Shown one piece after another: positions 12,726 to 24,345 of a stretch of 64,000 bases of DNA. The stretch is from assembly GCA_946902985.2 (NCBI GenBank), contig OX336392.1, forward strand, positions 19,008,716 through 19,072,715. Direction: 5' to 3'. The notes below the pieces were generated by a model. It worked only from the letters and a program-made list of their open reading frames with translations, was not told the origin of the DNA and did not search any database. Position 1 is the first letter of the stretch, and every line of letters begins with the position of its first letter. A program made the translations under genes and the position numbers. This stretch comes from Meconema thalassinum (taxonomy: Eukaryota > Arthropoda > Insecta > Orthoptera > Tettigoniidae).

Positions 12726-13183
12726 TGACGTGGGTAGTCATGACGTAAGCACGGATGACGCAGACGTTATGCCAGCAGGCTACTTGAGCTGAGATTCTCA
12801 GTGACGTCAGCATTTATTCGAGAAGGATCCGAGATGTACGACGCAGTCGCAGGAAACGTGGAATTCTGCTGAGGAAGAAATTATGCTATTGGAGGGGAGG
12901 CTCAAACCAATGAACGATAGTCTAAAGAAAGACGGAGATTGCTGAAACTATGGTATTTTTATTACTTTTTGGAATGCAGAATTGTGGAAATCCATTTGCA
13001 GTAGAGGCATTGATCTGGAATTTTGGTGAAATTAATTTTCAGTTTTTGAATTTTGAAAATCCGTCATGTATTGACGAAGTTGGAACTTCTAGCGATGACG
13101 TAGTAACACGCGATGGAAGGGATAGATACGCCCCTCAGGAAGTTCATAAAAGGCCTTGCGCAGAAGAGAGGAGCCTCATTCCT
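12726..13183 (+). promoter_or_regulatory. Candidate promoter region: CRE-like cluster and TATA-like box
   Basis: TGACG motifs occur at 12726, 12741 (TGACGTAA), 12756, 12802 (TGACGTCA, a perfect CREB/ATF-type palindrome) and 13096. A TATA-like CATAAAAGG at 13145-13153 follows. Initiator-like TCATT sequences lie about 30 bp further, at 13176 and 13183. The order matches a polymerase II promoter in the U3 part of an LTR. This is inferred from motifs alone. Confidence 0.4.
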
Positions 13184-16100
13184 CATTCTCAGATTATAAA
13201 TCAATCGTCAGATTTCAAATAGTCATTTCAGTGAAACGTCGAGTGAGATTAGTAGTGGAAAAGTCGTCTTTATAACGCGTGGTGAAACCACTGCATTAAA
13301 CGAGAGTCGAACTTTCAAGCAGTGCAGGTTTACTGTGAAGTAAATCTAGGTGAAGTTGAAACGTCACTTATAACGCTTCTACAAGATTAGCTGTGAACAG
13401 TTAGCGGTCGCCTATAAGCTAATTCTTTTGTGCATTGCTACAGTAAGGACTGTAGAAAAGCTGAACAATTTCGAGGAAGTATTTTGGAAGTTATTGACAA
13501 TATTAGACGACTGACAAAAGTGATTTTCTCGCCACAGAAGAAACACTTTGTATAGCCAGACTCTACGCTACGGCTGACAGGGCTAGTGAAATAGGGAGAC
13601 TTCAGATTGCTTTTGTGACACAACGCTACAATATAATGGAGCAATTTAATAAGGCAGTTTGTTCTTCTAATACTTCAACCGAAGAGCAGATGGAAGGCTA
13701 AAGGACTTAATGCAATTGGGACATATTTCAACGGAGTAAGATAGCAGCATGGAACTTCGCTAATTGCTATTCCATACAAGCGAACATGTGGTAAATAACC
13801 ATCTACACCCATGTTTCGTGAGTAAAGGCTGAATACTATCAAACAGCAATAGAAATGATTTCATACTTTCTGTATATGAATATTTCTTCGGAAATTTATA
13901 CAAAAACTTCATGGCGATTTTCAACTGGAACTTCAGGGATTTTTCAAGAGAGGTCAGGGTTGTCCCGACTCACAAAGAAGATTATTGCCGGAAGGATGTC
14001 GTTCGTCTTCGTGAAGCAGTACGATTCTCCGATGGTGCTGTTTCTGGTTTCGAGGATGGAGCTCAGCTTTAACTTGGTGAAATGGATCCATCAACAGTCT
14101 TCTTTGGGGAATTTTCCTCTGGAACGTCAATCGGCAGATAAGGTAGTCGTGAACGTTTATTGTATTTGAGTTTCTTAGCAATATTTGAGCAACCATTTTC
14201 CCCATATTTTTGTCCTCATGTATTTTGCCCGATATTCTTGTTTAAGATTCCTATTCTCAGTACACCTTGATGAGTTATGCCTTTTTCGACGTTTTATTAA
14301 GACATTGTTATGTCATGGGCATAGTTATATGATTTTGAATCAGTTGAGACTGATATTTAGATTTTTCAGTAATTTGCTTATTTTTGTAGTCTCGATTTGA
14401 CTGTAAGTTAATGATTTTTATGGCAGATTTAAATTCAGACAGCGTGTCACTTTATTAAAGTAATTCTACCCCAGTTTAATTACTTTGATCAATTTTCTGT
14501 CATCATCAAGAAGGAAGAACGTTTAAATGATTTTAGAGCGTTAAAATCCAGTACGTTGTCGACGATCTTGGAAATACTAGTCGTTATTTGAATTGATTGC
14601 AACACAGACATTTATCGTCAGTTATGAACGACCATTGCATCACAGGCAATTTTGTGAAAGATGAACGTTAATTATGAATTATTGAATGCATTAAATTCGT
14701 GAAACTTGTGTTAGGTTTTTTCTCATATAGAGATTTATATAATGATGTTTGCATTCCCCAGTCTAATTGGATTCTATTCGACTATTTTGCAGTTAGTCGC
14801 ACTTTGTTTGATGATAGTATTTTTATACTACAATTCTTTGAAGATGTTAATCTTAAATTTTGATAGACCAGACAGGCGTATATAAGCGTATTCACTATTA
14901 AATTTGTTTGTGATTGGCAAATTTTTATTTCATTTCGATTCATGAATGAAATCCACGAAGTTTAAATGACAACAGTTTTGAAACAATTATTGATATATGA
15001 ATTTTTAAGTGGAACTATGAATGTATAATCGATAGTGCAGAGGACATGTTGAAAGTCGCTGATGTATAATGCCCTTAAATAAATGAAGGAGATTCCCACA
15101 GTAATTAATAATGATAAAGATTGTGTTAGGGGAGTTTTTTGTAAATGCTGTGGAAGATTTTGATGCCGTATATTTTAATATATGATGAATTTTGGGCTAT
15201 TTTGAATGCAGTTTGTGCATTATTTTGTAAGCGAAGTATTTTCCGCTAGAGTGTATTGTCATAGTTCGTTGAAAATTAATCAAGTGAATTTACTGTTATA
15301 ATTAACAAGAGTTTTGAAAGAATTTGAGATAAGATTTTGAATGAAGATTACCGTCACAAATAATTAAAATTATTACAACCTTTATTAAACCAGATTGTGA
15401 CATTTACATGTATAACTAACCTTCATTGGTCGATTATATTAAACACGATTATGAATTTACCAACCGGATAAAACATGTGGTTCAATGTATTTCTTAAATT
15501 AATAATTTAAATAATTTAAATGTTGATATTGTAAATAATAAATGTAAATATCTTTGACAATAATGTGGAACGAAAGTAATGTTAAAGGCGTGTTTAAAAA
15601 TTTTTGTAATTATTTTCGACAATATTATAAACAATTTCTAATTGTTATAAATAATTTATGTGATTTTGTTATAAACATTTAAGAGTGTGTTTTATACTCT
15701 AAACTATGCTTTTTAAACATTTGGATGATAACTTAACAAGTTTAAGGATAGTTAAAATAATCCAGTGGGATGTGAGTTAAGCATTTGAAAGATTTGCGTC
15801 AATATGTATGAGTTGTCTTGTAGACATTTAAAGCTTTAAAAGGAGCTGAATTCTTACACAGTGTGGTGTGAGTAGGGAGCCCCATTTGACAGGCATGCGC
15901 CAGGTTGAGGAGTAGACCAGCCGGCCAGACATCTGGTTATCAGCGGGTGATGTAGGTCGATACTCCGGCCTTGTGCCTATTAATACTAGTGTTATGTTTA
16001 TTAAAAGAAACCAAATGCTCTATATATGTCGTACCCTGACTTCCTCATCCAATCCAAATGTGTTTGAAAATGTTACGTTATTTTGAGCTCATGGGAGCTA

Positions 16101-16214
16101 ACATATTGTTTGATAACTTTGCAAGTCCTTTAGGAGGACGTAGTCAGATTGACATAGGCTACTGATAGCCACGTTTATTTTGTTGAGTTGTGAAAATCAT
16201 ACTCTTTATTTGAA

Positions 16215-16220
16215 AATAAA
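16215..16220 (+). terminator. Candidate polyadenylation signal AATAAA in the 3.9-kb insertion
   Basis: AATAAA is followed after 8 bp by a TACAG stretch and then by T/G-rich sequence (CGTCTTCGGTCTGG). This arrangement is typical of an animal cleavage and polyadenylation site. It lies about 330 bp before the element's right end. Paired with the promoter-like motifs near 13,145 it would define a transcribed stretch of about 3 kb. Confidence 0.45.
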
Positions 16221-16344
16221 GCTTTTGTACAGTTCAAAGTTCTCGTCTTCGGTCTGGTTCATTTTTAAATGTCATGGTGAAGGTTATTGTGAGAGCATAC
16301 TTTAAAGATCCTGTTGTCAACCCAATCCCCGAGATATTTATAAG

Positions 16345-16352
16345 AGGTAAGT
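16345..16352 (+). promoter_or_regulatory. Consensus-like 5' splice donor AG|GTAAGT
   Basis: AGGTAAGT at 16345-16352 is a perfect match to the animal splice donor consensus, followed by a second GTAAGT at 16357. It lies after the AATAAA and close to the right end of the 3.9-kb element. It may be chance in AT-rich sequence. In a complete LTR element it would lie in the downstream part of the LTR. Confidence 0.25.
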
Positions 16353-16545
16353 AAAAGTAAGTATGAAACCCCGTCTATTTTGGTGTGTTCCACAATAATT
16401 TTTCTTGGTAACTTCTGTGTTCAAACCTCGGTAGTATCTGTCAGTGCCATTTTCATTGATGTAGCTGAGCTGGTGCGATTGATTGTTGGCAATCCGATTG
16501 AGGGGGCGGATATCTGACAGCCTACTATCCGGGTAAACGGGGACA

Positions 16546-16549
16546 GTAC
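16546..16549. repeat. Right target-site duplication GTAC
   Basis: This GTAC matches 12644-12647. The following ATAGACCCAGACTCC continues the array exactly as in the uninterrupted paralogue that starts at 22071. Confidence 0.88.
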
Positions 16550-19500
16550 ATAGACCCAGACTCCTCTTGGGACTTAGATTTAGGCTCCTCTTGGGACTTA
16601 GACCCAGGCTCTTCTTGGGACTTAAACTCAGACTCCTCTTCCACTTGGGACAAAGACCCAGGCTCATGTTGGGACTTTGACCCAGGCTCCTCTTGGGACT
16701 TAGACCCAGGCTCCTCATGGGACTTAGACTCAGACTCCTCTTGGGAAACAGAACAAGACTCCTCTTGGGACTTGGACTAAGGCTCCCCTTGGGACTTAGA
16801 CTCAGGCTCCTCTTGGGACTTAAACTCAGGATCCTCTTGGGACTTAGACTCAGGCTCCTCTTGGGAAACAGACCCAGGCTCCTCTTGGGACTTAGACTCA
16901 GATTCCTCTTGGGAAATAGACTCAGGCTCCTCTTGGGACTTAGACTCCTCTTGGGACTTAGACACAGGCTCCTCTTGGGTCTTTGACTCAGGCTCCACAT
17001 GGAACACAGGCCCAGGCTCCCCTTGGGACTTAGACTCAGACTCCTCTTGGGACTTAGACTCAGGCTCCTCTTGGGACTTTGACTCAGGCTCCACTTGGGA
17101 CACAGACTCAGGCTCCTCTTGGGACTTAGACCCAGGCTCCTCTTGGGACTTAGACTCAGACTCCTCTTGGGACTTAAACTCAGACTCCTCCTGGGACTTA
17201 GTCTCAGGCTCCTCTTGGGATTTAGACCCAGGCTCCTCTTGGGACTTAGAGACTCAGACTCCTCTTGGGACTTAGACTCAGACTCCTCTTGGGACTTAAA
17301 CTCAGACTCCTCTTGGTATTTAGACTCAGGCTCCTCTTGGGACTAGACCCTGGCTCCTCTTGGGACTTAGACTCAGGCTCCTCTCGGGACTTAGACTCAG
17401 ACTCCTCTTGGGACTTAAACTCAGGCTCCTCTTGGGACTTAGACTCAGACTCCTCATGGGACTTAGACCCAGGCTCCTCTTGGGACTTAGATCAGGCTCC
17501 TCTTGGGACTTAGATCCAGGCTCCTCTTGGGACTTAGACTCAGACTCCTCTTGGGACACAGACTCAGAATCCTCTTGGGACTTAGGCCCAGGCTCCTCTT
17601 GGGACTTAGGCCCAGGCTCCTCTTGGGACACAGACTCAGGCTCCTCTTGGGACTTAGACCCAGGCTCCTCTTGGGACATAGACTCAGGCTCCTCTTGGGA
17701 CTTAGACTCAGGCTCCTCTTGGGACTTAGACTCAGGCTCCTCTTGGGACATAGACTCAGGCTCCTCTTGGTACTTAGATTCAGGCTCCTCTTGGGACTTA
17801 AACACAGGCTCCTCTTGGTACTTAGACACAGGCTCCTCTTGGGACTTAGATTCAGGCTCCTCTTGGGACGTGGAATCAGACTCCTCTTGGGCCTTATATT
17901 CAGGCTCCTCTTGGGACTTAAACAGAGGCTCCTCTTGGTACTTAGGCCCAGGCTTCTCTTGGGACGTTGACTAAGGCTCCACTTGGGCCATAGACTCAGG
18001 CTCCCTTTGGGACTTAGGCTCAGGCTCCTCTTGGGACATAGAACCAGGCTCCTCTTGGGACATACACCCAGGCTCCCTTTGGGACTTAGATTCAGGCTCC
18101 TCTTGGGACTTAGACACAGGCTCCTATTCGCACGTAGACACAGACTCCTCTGGGTAAAAGTCTAAGGCTCCTCTCGGGACTTAAACTCAGGCTCCTCTTG
18201 GGACATAGGCTCAGACTCCTCTTGGGACTTATACTGAGGCTCCTCTTGGGATTTAGACAGGCTCCAATTGGGACATAGGCACAGGCTCCTCTTGGGACTT
18301 AGACTCAGGCTCCACTTGAGACATAGACTCAGGCTCCCTTTGAGACTTAAACACAGGCTCCTCTTGGTACATAGACACAGGCTCCTCTTGGGACTTAGAC
18401 TCAGGTTCCATTTGGGACATAGACTCAGACTCCTCTTGGGAAATAGACTCAGGCTCCTCTTGGGACTTAGACTCAGACTCCTCTTGGGAAATAGACTCAG
18501 GCTCCTCTTGGGTCTTTGACTCAGGCTCCACTTGGAACACAGGCCCAGGCTCCTCTTGGGAATTTGACTCAGGCTCCACTTGGGACACAGACCCAGGCTC
18601 CTCTTGGGACTTAGACTCAGGCTCCCCTTGGGACTTTGATTCAGGCTCCACTTGGGACACAGACTCAGGTTCCTCTTGGGACTTAGAATCAGACTCCTCT
18701 TGGGACTTAGACCCAGGCTCCTCTTGGGACATAGACTCAGACTCCTCTTGGGACACAGGCCCAGGCTCCTCTTGCGACACAGACTCAGGCTTCTCTTGGG
18801 ACTTAGACTCAGGCTCCTCTTGGGACGTGGAATCAGACTCCTCTTGGGCCTTAGATTCAGCCTCCTCTTGGGACTTAAACAGAGGCTCCTCTTGGTACTT
18901 AGACACAGGCTTCTCTTGGGACTTATACTCAGGCTCCACTTGGGACATACACTCAGGCTCCCTTTGGGACTTAGGCTCTGGCTCCTCTTGGGACATAGAG
19001 CCAGGCTCCTTTTGGGACATACACCCAGGCTCCTTTTGGGACTTAGAATCAGGCTCCTCTTGGGACTTAGACACAGGCTCCTATTGGGACATAGACACAG
19101 GCTCGTCGTGGGACTTAGACACATGATCCTATTGAGACACAGACTCAGGCTCCTCTTGGGACTTGAACTAAGACTCCTCTTGGGAAGTGGAATCAGACTC
19201 CTCTTGGGCCTTAGATTCAGGCTCCTCTTGGGACTTAAACACAGGCTCCTCTTGGTACTTAGACACAGGCTCCTCTTGGAACTTAGACTCAGGCTCCACT
19301 TGGGACACAGACTCAGGCTCCTCTTGGGACATAGACCCAGGCTCCTCTTGGGACTTAGACCCAGGCTCATCTTGGGACTTAGACTCAGGCTCCTCCTGGG
19401 AAACAGACCCAGACCCCTCTTGGGACTTAGACACAGGCTCCACTTGGGACAAAGACTCAGGCTCCTCTTGGGACACAGACTCAGGCTCCTCTTGGGACTT

Positions 19501-22500
19501 AGACCCAGGCTCATCTTGGGACTTAGACTCAGGCTCCTCCTGGGAAACAGACACAGACTCCTCTTGGAACTTAGACTCAGGCTCCACTTGGGACACAGAC
19601 TCAGGCTCCTCTTGGGACACAGTCTCAGGCTCCTCTTGGGACTTAGACCCAGGCTCATCTTGGGACTTAGACTCAGGCTCCTCCTGGGAAACAGACCCAG
19701 ACCCCTCTTGGGACTTGGACTCAGGCTCCCCTTGGGACTTAGACACAGACTCCTCTTGGGACTTAGACTCAAGCTCCTGTTGGGACTTAGACTCAGGCTC
19801 CTCTTGGGAAACAGACCCAAGCTCCTCTTGGGACTTAGACTCAGACTCCTCTTGCGAAATAGACTCAGGCTCCTCTTGGGACTTAGACTCAGACTCCTCT
19901 TGGGAAATAGACTCAGGCTCCTCTTGGGACTTAGACTCCTCTTGGGACTTAGCCACAGGCTCCTCTTGGGTCTTTGACTCAGGCTCCACTTGGGACACAG
20001 ACTAAGGCTCCCTTTGGGACGTAGGCTCAGGCTCCTCTTGGGACATAAACCCAGGCTCCTCTTGGGATATACATCCAGGCTCCCTTTGGAACTTACTCAG
20101 GCTCCACTTGGGACGTAGCTACTCAGGCTCCCTATGGGACTTAGACTCAGGCTGCTCTTGAGACTTAGACCCAGGCTCCCTTTGGGACTTAGAATCAGGC
20201 TCCTCTTGGGACATAGACCCAGGCTCCCTTTGGGACTTAGAATCAGGCTCCTCCTGGGACATAGACCCAAGCTCCTCTTAGGACTTAGACTCAGGCTCCA
20301 CTTGGGACATAGACCCAGGCTCCTATTGGGACTTAGACTCAGGCACCTCTTGGAACTTAGACTCAGGCTCCTATTTGACTTAGACCCAGACTCCTTTTGG
20401 AACATAGACTCAGACTTCTCTTAGGACTTAGACTCAGGCTCCTCTTGGGACACAGACCCAGGCTCCTCTTGGGACTTAGACTCATGGTCCGTGAGGAAGT
20501 GTTGCAATCTTATTTGACTCTGTCAGTCAGGCTCCCCTTGTGAGTTAGGCTCAGTCTCCTCTTGGGAAATTGACCCAGGCTCCTCTTGGGACATAGACTC
20601 AGACTAATCTTGGGACTTAGAACCAGGCACCTCATGGGACTTAGACTCAGACTCCTCTTGGGAATTAGACTCTGGCTCCTCTTGGGACATAGGCTCAGGC
20701 TCCTCTTGGGACACAGACCCAAGCTCCTCTTGGGACATAGACCCAGACTCCTCTTGGGACTTAGATCCAGGCTCCTCTTGGGACTTGGACTCAGACTCCT
20801 CTTGGACCTTAGACTCAGGCTCCTCTTGGAACTTTGACTCAGGCTCCGCTTGGGACAAAGACCCAGGCTCCTGTTGGGACTTAGGCTCAGACACCTCTTG
20901 GGACTTAGACTCAGGCTCCTCTTGGGACACAGACCCAGGCTCCTGATGGGACTTTGACCCAGGCTCCTCTTGGGACTTAGACCCAGGCTCCTCATGGGAC
21001 TTAGACTCAGACTCCTCTTGGGACTTAGACTCAGGCTCCCCTTTGGATTTTGACTAAGGCTCCACTTGGGACACAGACTCAGGCTCCTCTTGGGACATAG
21101 ACCCAGGCTCCTCTTTGGACTTAGACTCAGGCTCCTCTTGGGAAACAGACCCAGAGTCCTCTTGGGACTTGGACTCAGGCTCCCCTTGGGACTTAGACCC
21201 AGAATCCTCTTGGGACTTAGACTCAAGCTCCTCTTGGGACTTAGACTCAGGCTCCTCTTGGGAAACAGACCCAGGCCCCTCTTGGGACTTAGACTCAGAC
21301 TCCTCTTGGGAAATAGACTCAGGCTCCTCTTGGGACTTAGACTCAGACTCCTCTTGGGAAATAGACTCAGGCTCCTCTTGGGACTTAGACTCCTCTTGGG
21401 ACTTAGACACAGGCTCCTCTTGGGCCTTTGACTCAGGCTCCACTTGGAACACAGGCCCAGGCTCCTCTTGGGACTTTGACTCAGGCTCCACTTGGGATAC
21501 AGACCCAGGCTCCTCTTGGGACTTAGACTCAGGCTCCCCTTGGGACCTTGACTGAGGCTCCACTTGGGACACAGACTCAGGCTCCTCTTGGGACTTAGAA
21601 TCAGACTCCTCTTGGGACTTAGACCCAGGCTCCTCTTGGGACATAGACTCAGACTCCTCTTGGGACACAGGCCCAGGCTCCTCTTGCGACACAGACTCAG
21701 GCTCCTCTTGGGACTTAGACTCAGGCTCCTCTTGGGACGTGGAATCAGACTCCTCTTGTGCCTTAGATTCAGGCTCCTCTTGGGACTTAAACAGAGGCTC
21801 CTCTTGGTACTTAGACACAGGCTTCTCTTGGGACTTAGACTCAGACCCCTCTTGGGACTTAGACTCAGACTCCTCTTGGGACTTAGACTCAGGCTCCTCT
21901 TGGGACTTAGACTAAGACTCCTCTTGGGACTTAGACTCTGGCTCCTCTTGGGACTAAGACCCAGGCACCTCATGGGACGTAGACTCAGACTCCTCTTGGG
22001 AATTAGACTCAGGCTCCTCTTGGGACTTAGGCCCAGGCTCCTCATGGGACACAGACCCAGGCTCCTCTTGGTACATAGACCCAGACTCCTCTTGGGACTT
22101 AGATTTAGACTCTTCTTGGGACTTAGACCCAGGCTCTTCTTGGGACTTAAACTCAGACTCCTCTTCCACTTGGGACAAAGACCCAGGCTCATGTTGGGAC
22201 TTTGACCCAGGCTCCTCTTGGGACTTAGACCCAGGCTCCTCATGGGACTTAGACTCAGACTCCTCTTGGGAAACAGAACAAGACTCCTCTTGGGACTTGG
22301 ACTAAGGCTCCCCTTGGGACTTAGACTCAGGCTCCTCTTGGGACTTAGACTCAGGATCCTCTTGGGACATAGACTCAGGCTCCTCTTGGGAAATAGACTC
22401 AGGCTCCTCTTGGGACTTAGACTCCTCTTGGGACTTAGACACAGGCTCCTCTTGGGTCTTTGACTCAGGCTCCACATGGAAAACAGGCCCAGGCTCCCCT

Positions 22501-23797
22501 TGGGACTTAGACTCAGACTCCTCTTGGGACTTAGACTCAGGCTCCTCTTGGGACTTTGACTCAGGCTCCACTTGGGACACAGACTCAGGCTCCTCTTGGG
22601 ACTTAGACCCAGGCTCCTCTTGGGACTTAGACTCAGACTGCTCTTGGGACTTAAACTCAGACTCCTCTTGGGACTTAGTCTCAGGCTCCTCTTAGGATTT
22701 AGACCCAGGCTCCTCTTTGGACTTAGAGACTCAGACTCCTCTTGGGACTTAGACTCAGACTCCTCTTGGGACTTAAACTCAGACTCCTCTTGGTATTTAG
22801 ACTCAGGCTCCTTTTGGGACTAGACCCAGGCTCCTCTTGGGACTTAGACTCAGGCTTGTCTCGGGACTTAGACTCAGACTCCTCTTGGGACTTAAACTCA
22901 GGCTCCTCTTGGGACTTAGACTCAGACTCCTCTTGGGACTTAGACCCAGGCTCCTCTTGGGACTTAGACTCAGGCTCCTCTTGGAACTTAGATCCAGGCT
23001 CCTCTTGGGACTTAGACTCAGACTCCTCTTGGGACGCAGACTCAGAATCCTCTTGGGACTTAGGCCCAGGCTCCTCTTGGGACTTAGGCCCAGGCTCCTC
23101 TTGGGACACAGCCTCAGGCTCCTCTTGGAACTTAGACCCAGGCTCCTCTTGGGACTTAGACTCAGGCTCCTCTTGGGACTTAGACTCAGGCTCCTCTTGG
23201 GACTTAGCCTCAGGCTCCTCTTGGGACATAGACTCAGGCTCCTCTTGGTACTTAGATTCAGGCTCCTCTTGGGACTTAAACACAGGCTCCTCTTGGTACT
23301 TAGACACAGGCTCCTCTTGGGACTTAGATTCAGGCTCCTCTTGGGACGTGGAATCAGACTCCTCTTGGGCCTTAGATTCAGGCTCCTCTTGGGACTTAAA
23401 CAGAGGCTCCTCTTGGGACTTAGACTCAGACTCCTCTTGGGACTTAGGCCCAGGCTTCTCTTGGGACTTAGACTCAGGCTCCACTTGGGCCATAGACTCA
23501 GGCTCCTCTTGGGACGTGGAATCAGACTCCTCTTGGGCCTTAGATTCAGGCTCCTCTTGGGACTTAAACAGAGGCTCCTCTTGGGACTTAGACTCAGACT
23601 CCTCTTGGGACTTAGGCCCAGGCTTCTCTTGGGACTTAGACTCAGACTCCTCTTGGGACGCAGACTCAGAATCCTCTTGGGACTTAGGCTCAGGCTCCTC
23701 TTGGGACATAGAACCAGGCTCCTCTTGGGACATACACCCAGGCTCCCTTTGGGACTTAGATTCAGGCTCCTCTTGGGACTTAGACACTGGCTCCTAT

Positions 23798-24345
23798 TCG
23801 CACGTAGACACAGACTCCTCTGGGTAAAAGTCTAAGGCTCCTCTCGGGACTTAAACTCAGGCTCCTCTTGGGACATAGGCTCAGACTCCTCTTGGGACTT
23901 ATACTGAGGCTCCTCTTGGGATTTAGACAAGCTCCAATTGGGACATAGGCACAGGCTCCTCTTGGGACTTAGACTCAGGCTCCACTTGAGACATAGACTC
24001 AGGCTCCTCTTGGTATTTAGACTCAGGCTCCTCTTGGGACTAGACCCAGGCTCCTCTTGGGGCTTAGACTCAGGCTCCTCTCGGGACTTAGACTCAGACT
24101 CCTCTTGGGACTTAAACTCAGGCTCCTCTTGGGACTTAGACTCAGACTCCTCTTTTGACTTAGGCCCAGGCTTCTCTTGGGACTTAGACTCAAGCTCCAC
24201 TTGGGCCATAGACTCAGGCTCCCTTTGGGACTTAGGCTCAGGCTCCTCTTGGGACATAGAACCAGGCTCCTCTTGGGACATACACCCAGGCTCCCTTTGG
24301 GACTTAGATTCAGGCTCCTCTTGGGACTTAGACACTGGCTCCTAT
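23798..24345. repeat. 548-bp module-B doublet, first occurrence
   Basis: Module B copies at 23798 and 24346 are 548 bp apart. The same spacing occurs at 27881/28429 and at 34976/35524. The doublet was therefore made once and then carried in larger duplications: offsets are 11,178 from here to 34976 and 7,095 from 27881 to 34976. Confidence 0.75.

Larger units (their letters stand above)
12648..16545. mobile_element. 3,898-bp TG...CA insertion, probable long solo LTR
   Basis: Non-repetitive, mostly AT-rich DNA inserted cleanly into the array. It starts TGCCCCCGT and ends ACGGGGACA, a short imperfect inverted repeat (8 of 9 positions), and is flanked by GTAC on both sides. TG/CA ends with a 4-bp duplication are typical of retroviral-type integrase insertions, as in Gypsy-group LTR elements. 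I see no internal pair of direct repeats that would mark two LTRs, so a solo LTR is the simplest reading, although 3.9 kb is very long for an animal LTR. The longest open frames are only about 104 codons (13855-14169, plus), with no recognisable domain. An alternative is a non-autonomous integrase-type DNA transposon such as a Ginger-like element. The strand is inferred as plus only from the promoter-like and polyadenylation-like order, so it is left undefined. The central part (about 14,200-15,850) is AT-rich with nothing I can name. Confidence 0.72.

Noticed and set aside
13855..14169. 104-codon open frame in the 3.9-kb insertion
   Set aside because: No recognisable domain and no supporting context; similar-sized frames occur on the other strand of the same stretch.
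15860..15980. tRNA-derived SINE (GTCGATACTCC resembles a B box) in the 3.9-kb insertion
   Set aside because: No convincing A box at the proper distance, no tail and no flanking duplication.
12648..16545. piggyBac or Helitron identity for the 3.9-kb insertion
   Set aside because: The target duplication is GTAC, not TTAA, and the ends lack the TC...CTRR form and A/T insertion site of Helitrons.
18652..19977. Plus-strand LLLGLRLR frame (441 codons) as a membrane protein
   Set aside because: The leucine-rich look is a translation artefact of the repeat; charged arginines occur every few residues, so it would not form normal membrane helices.
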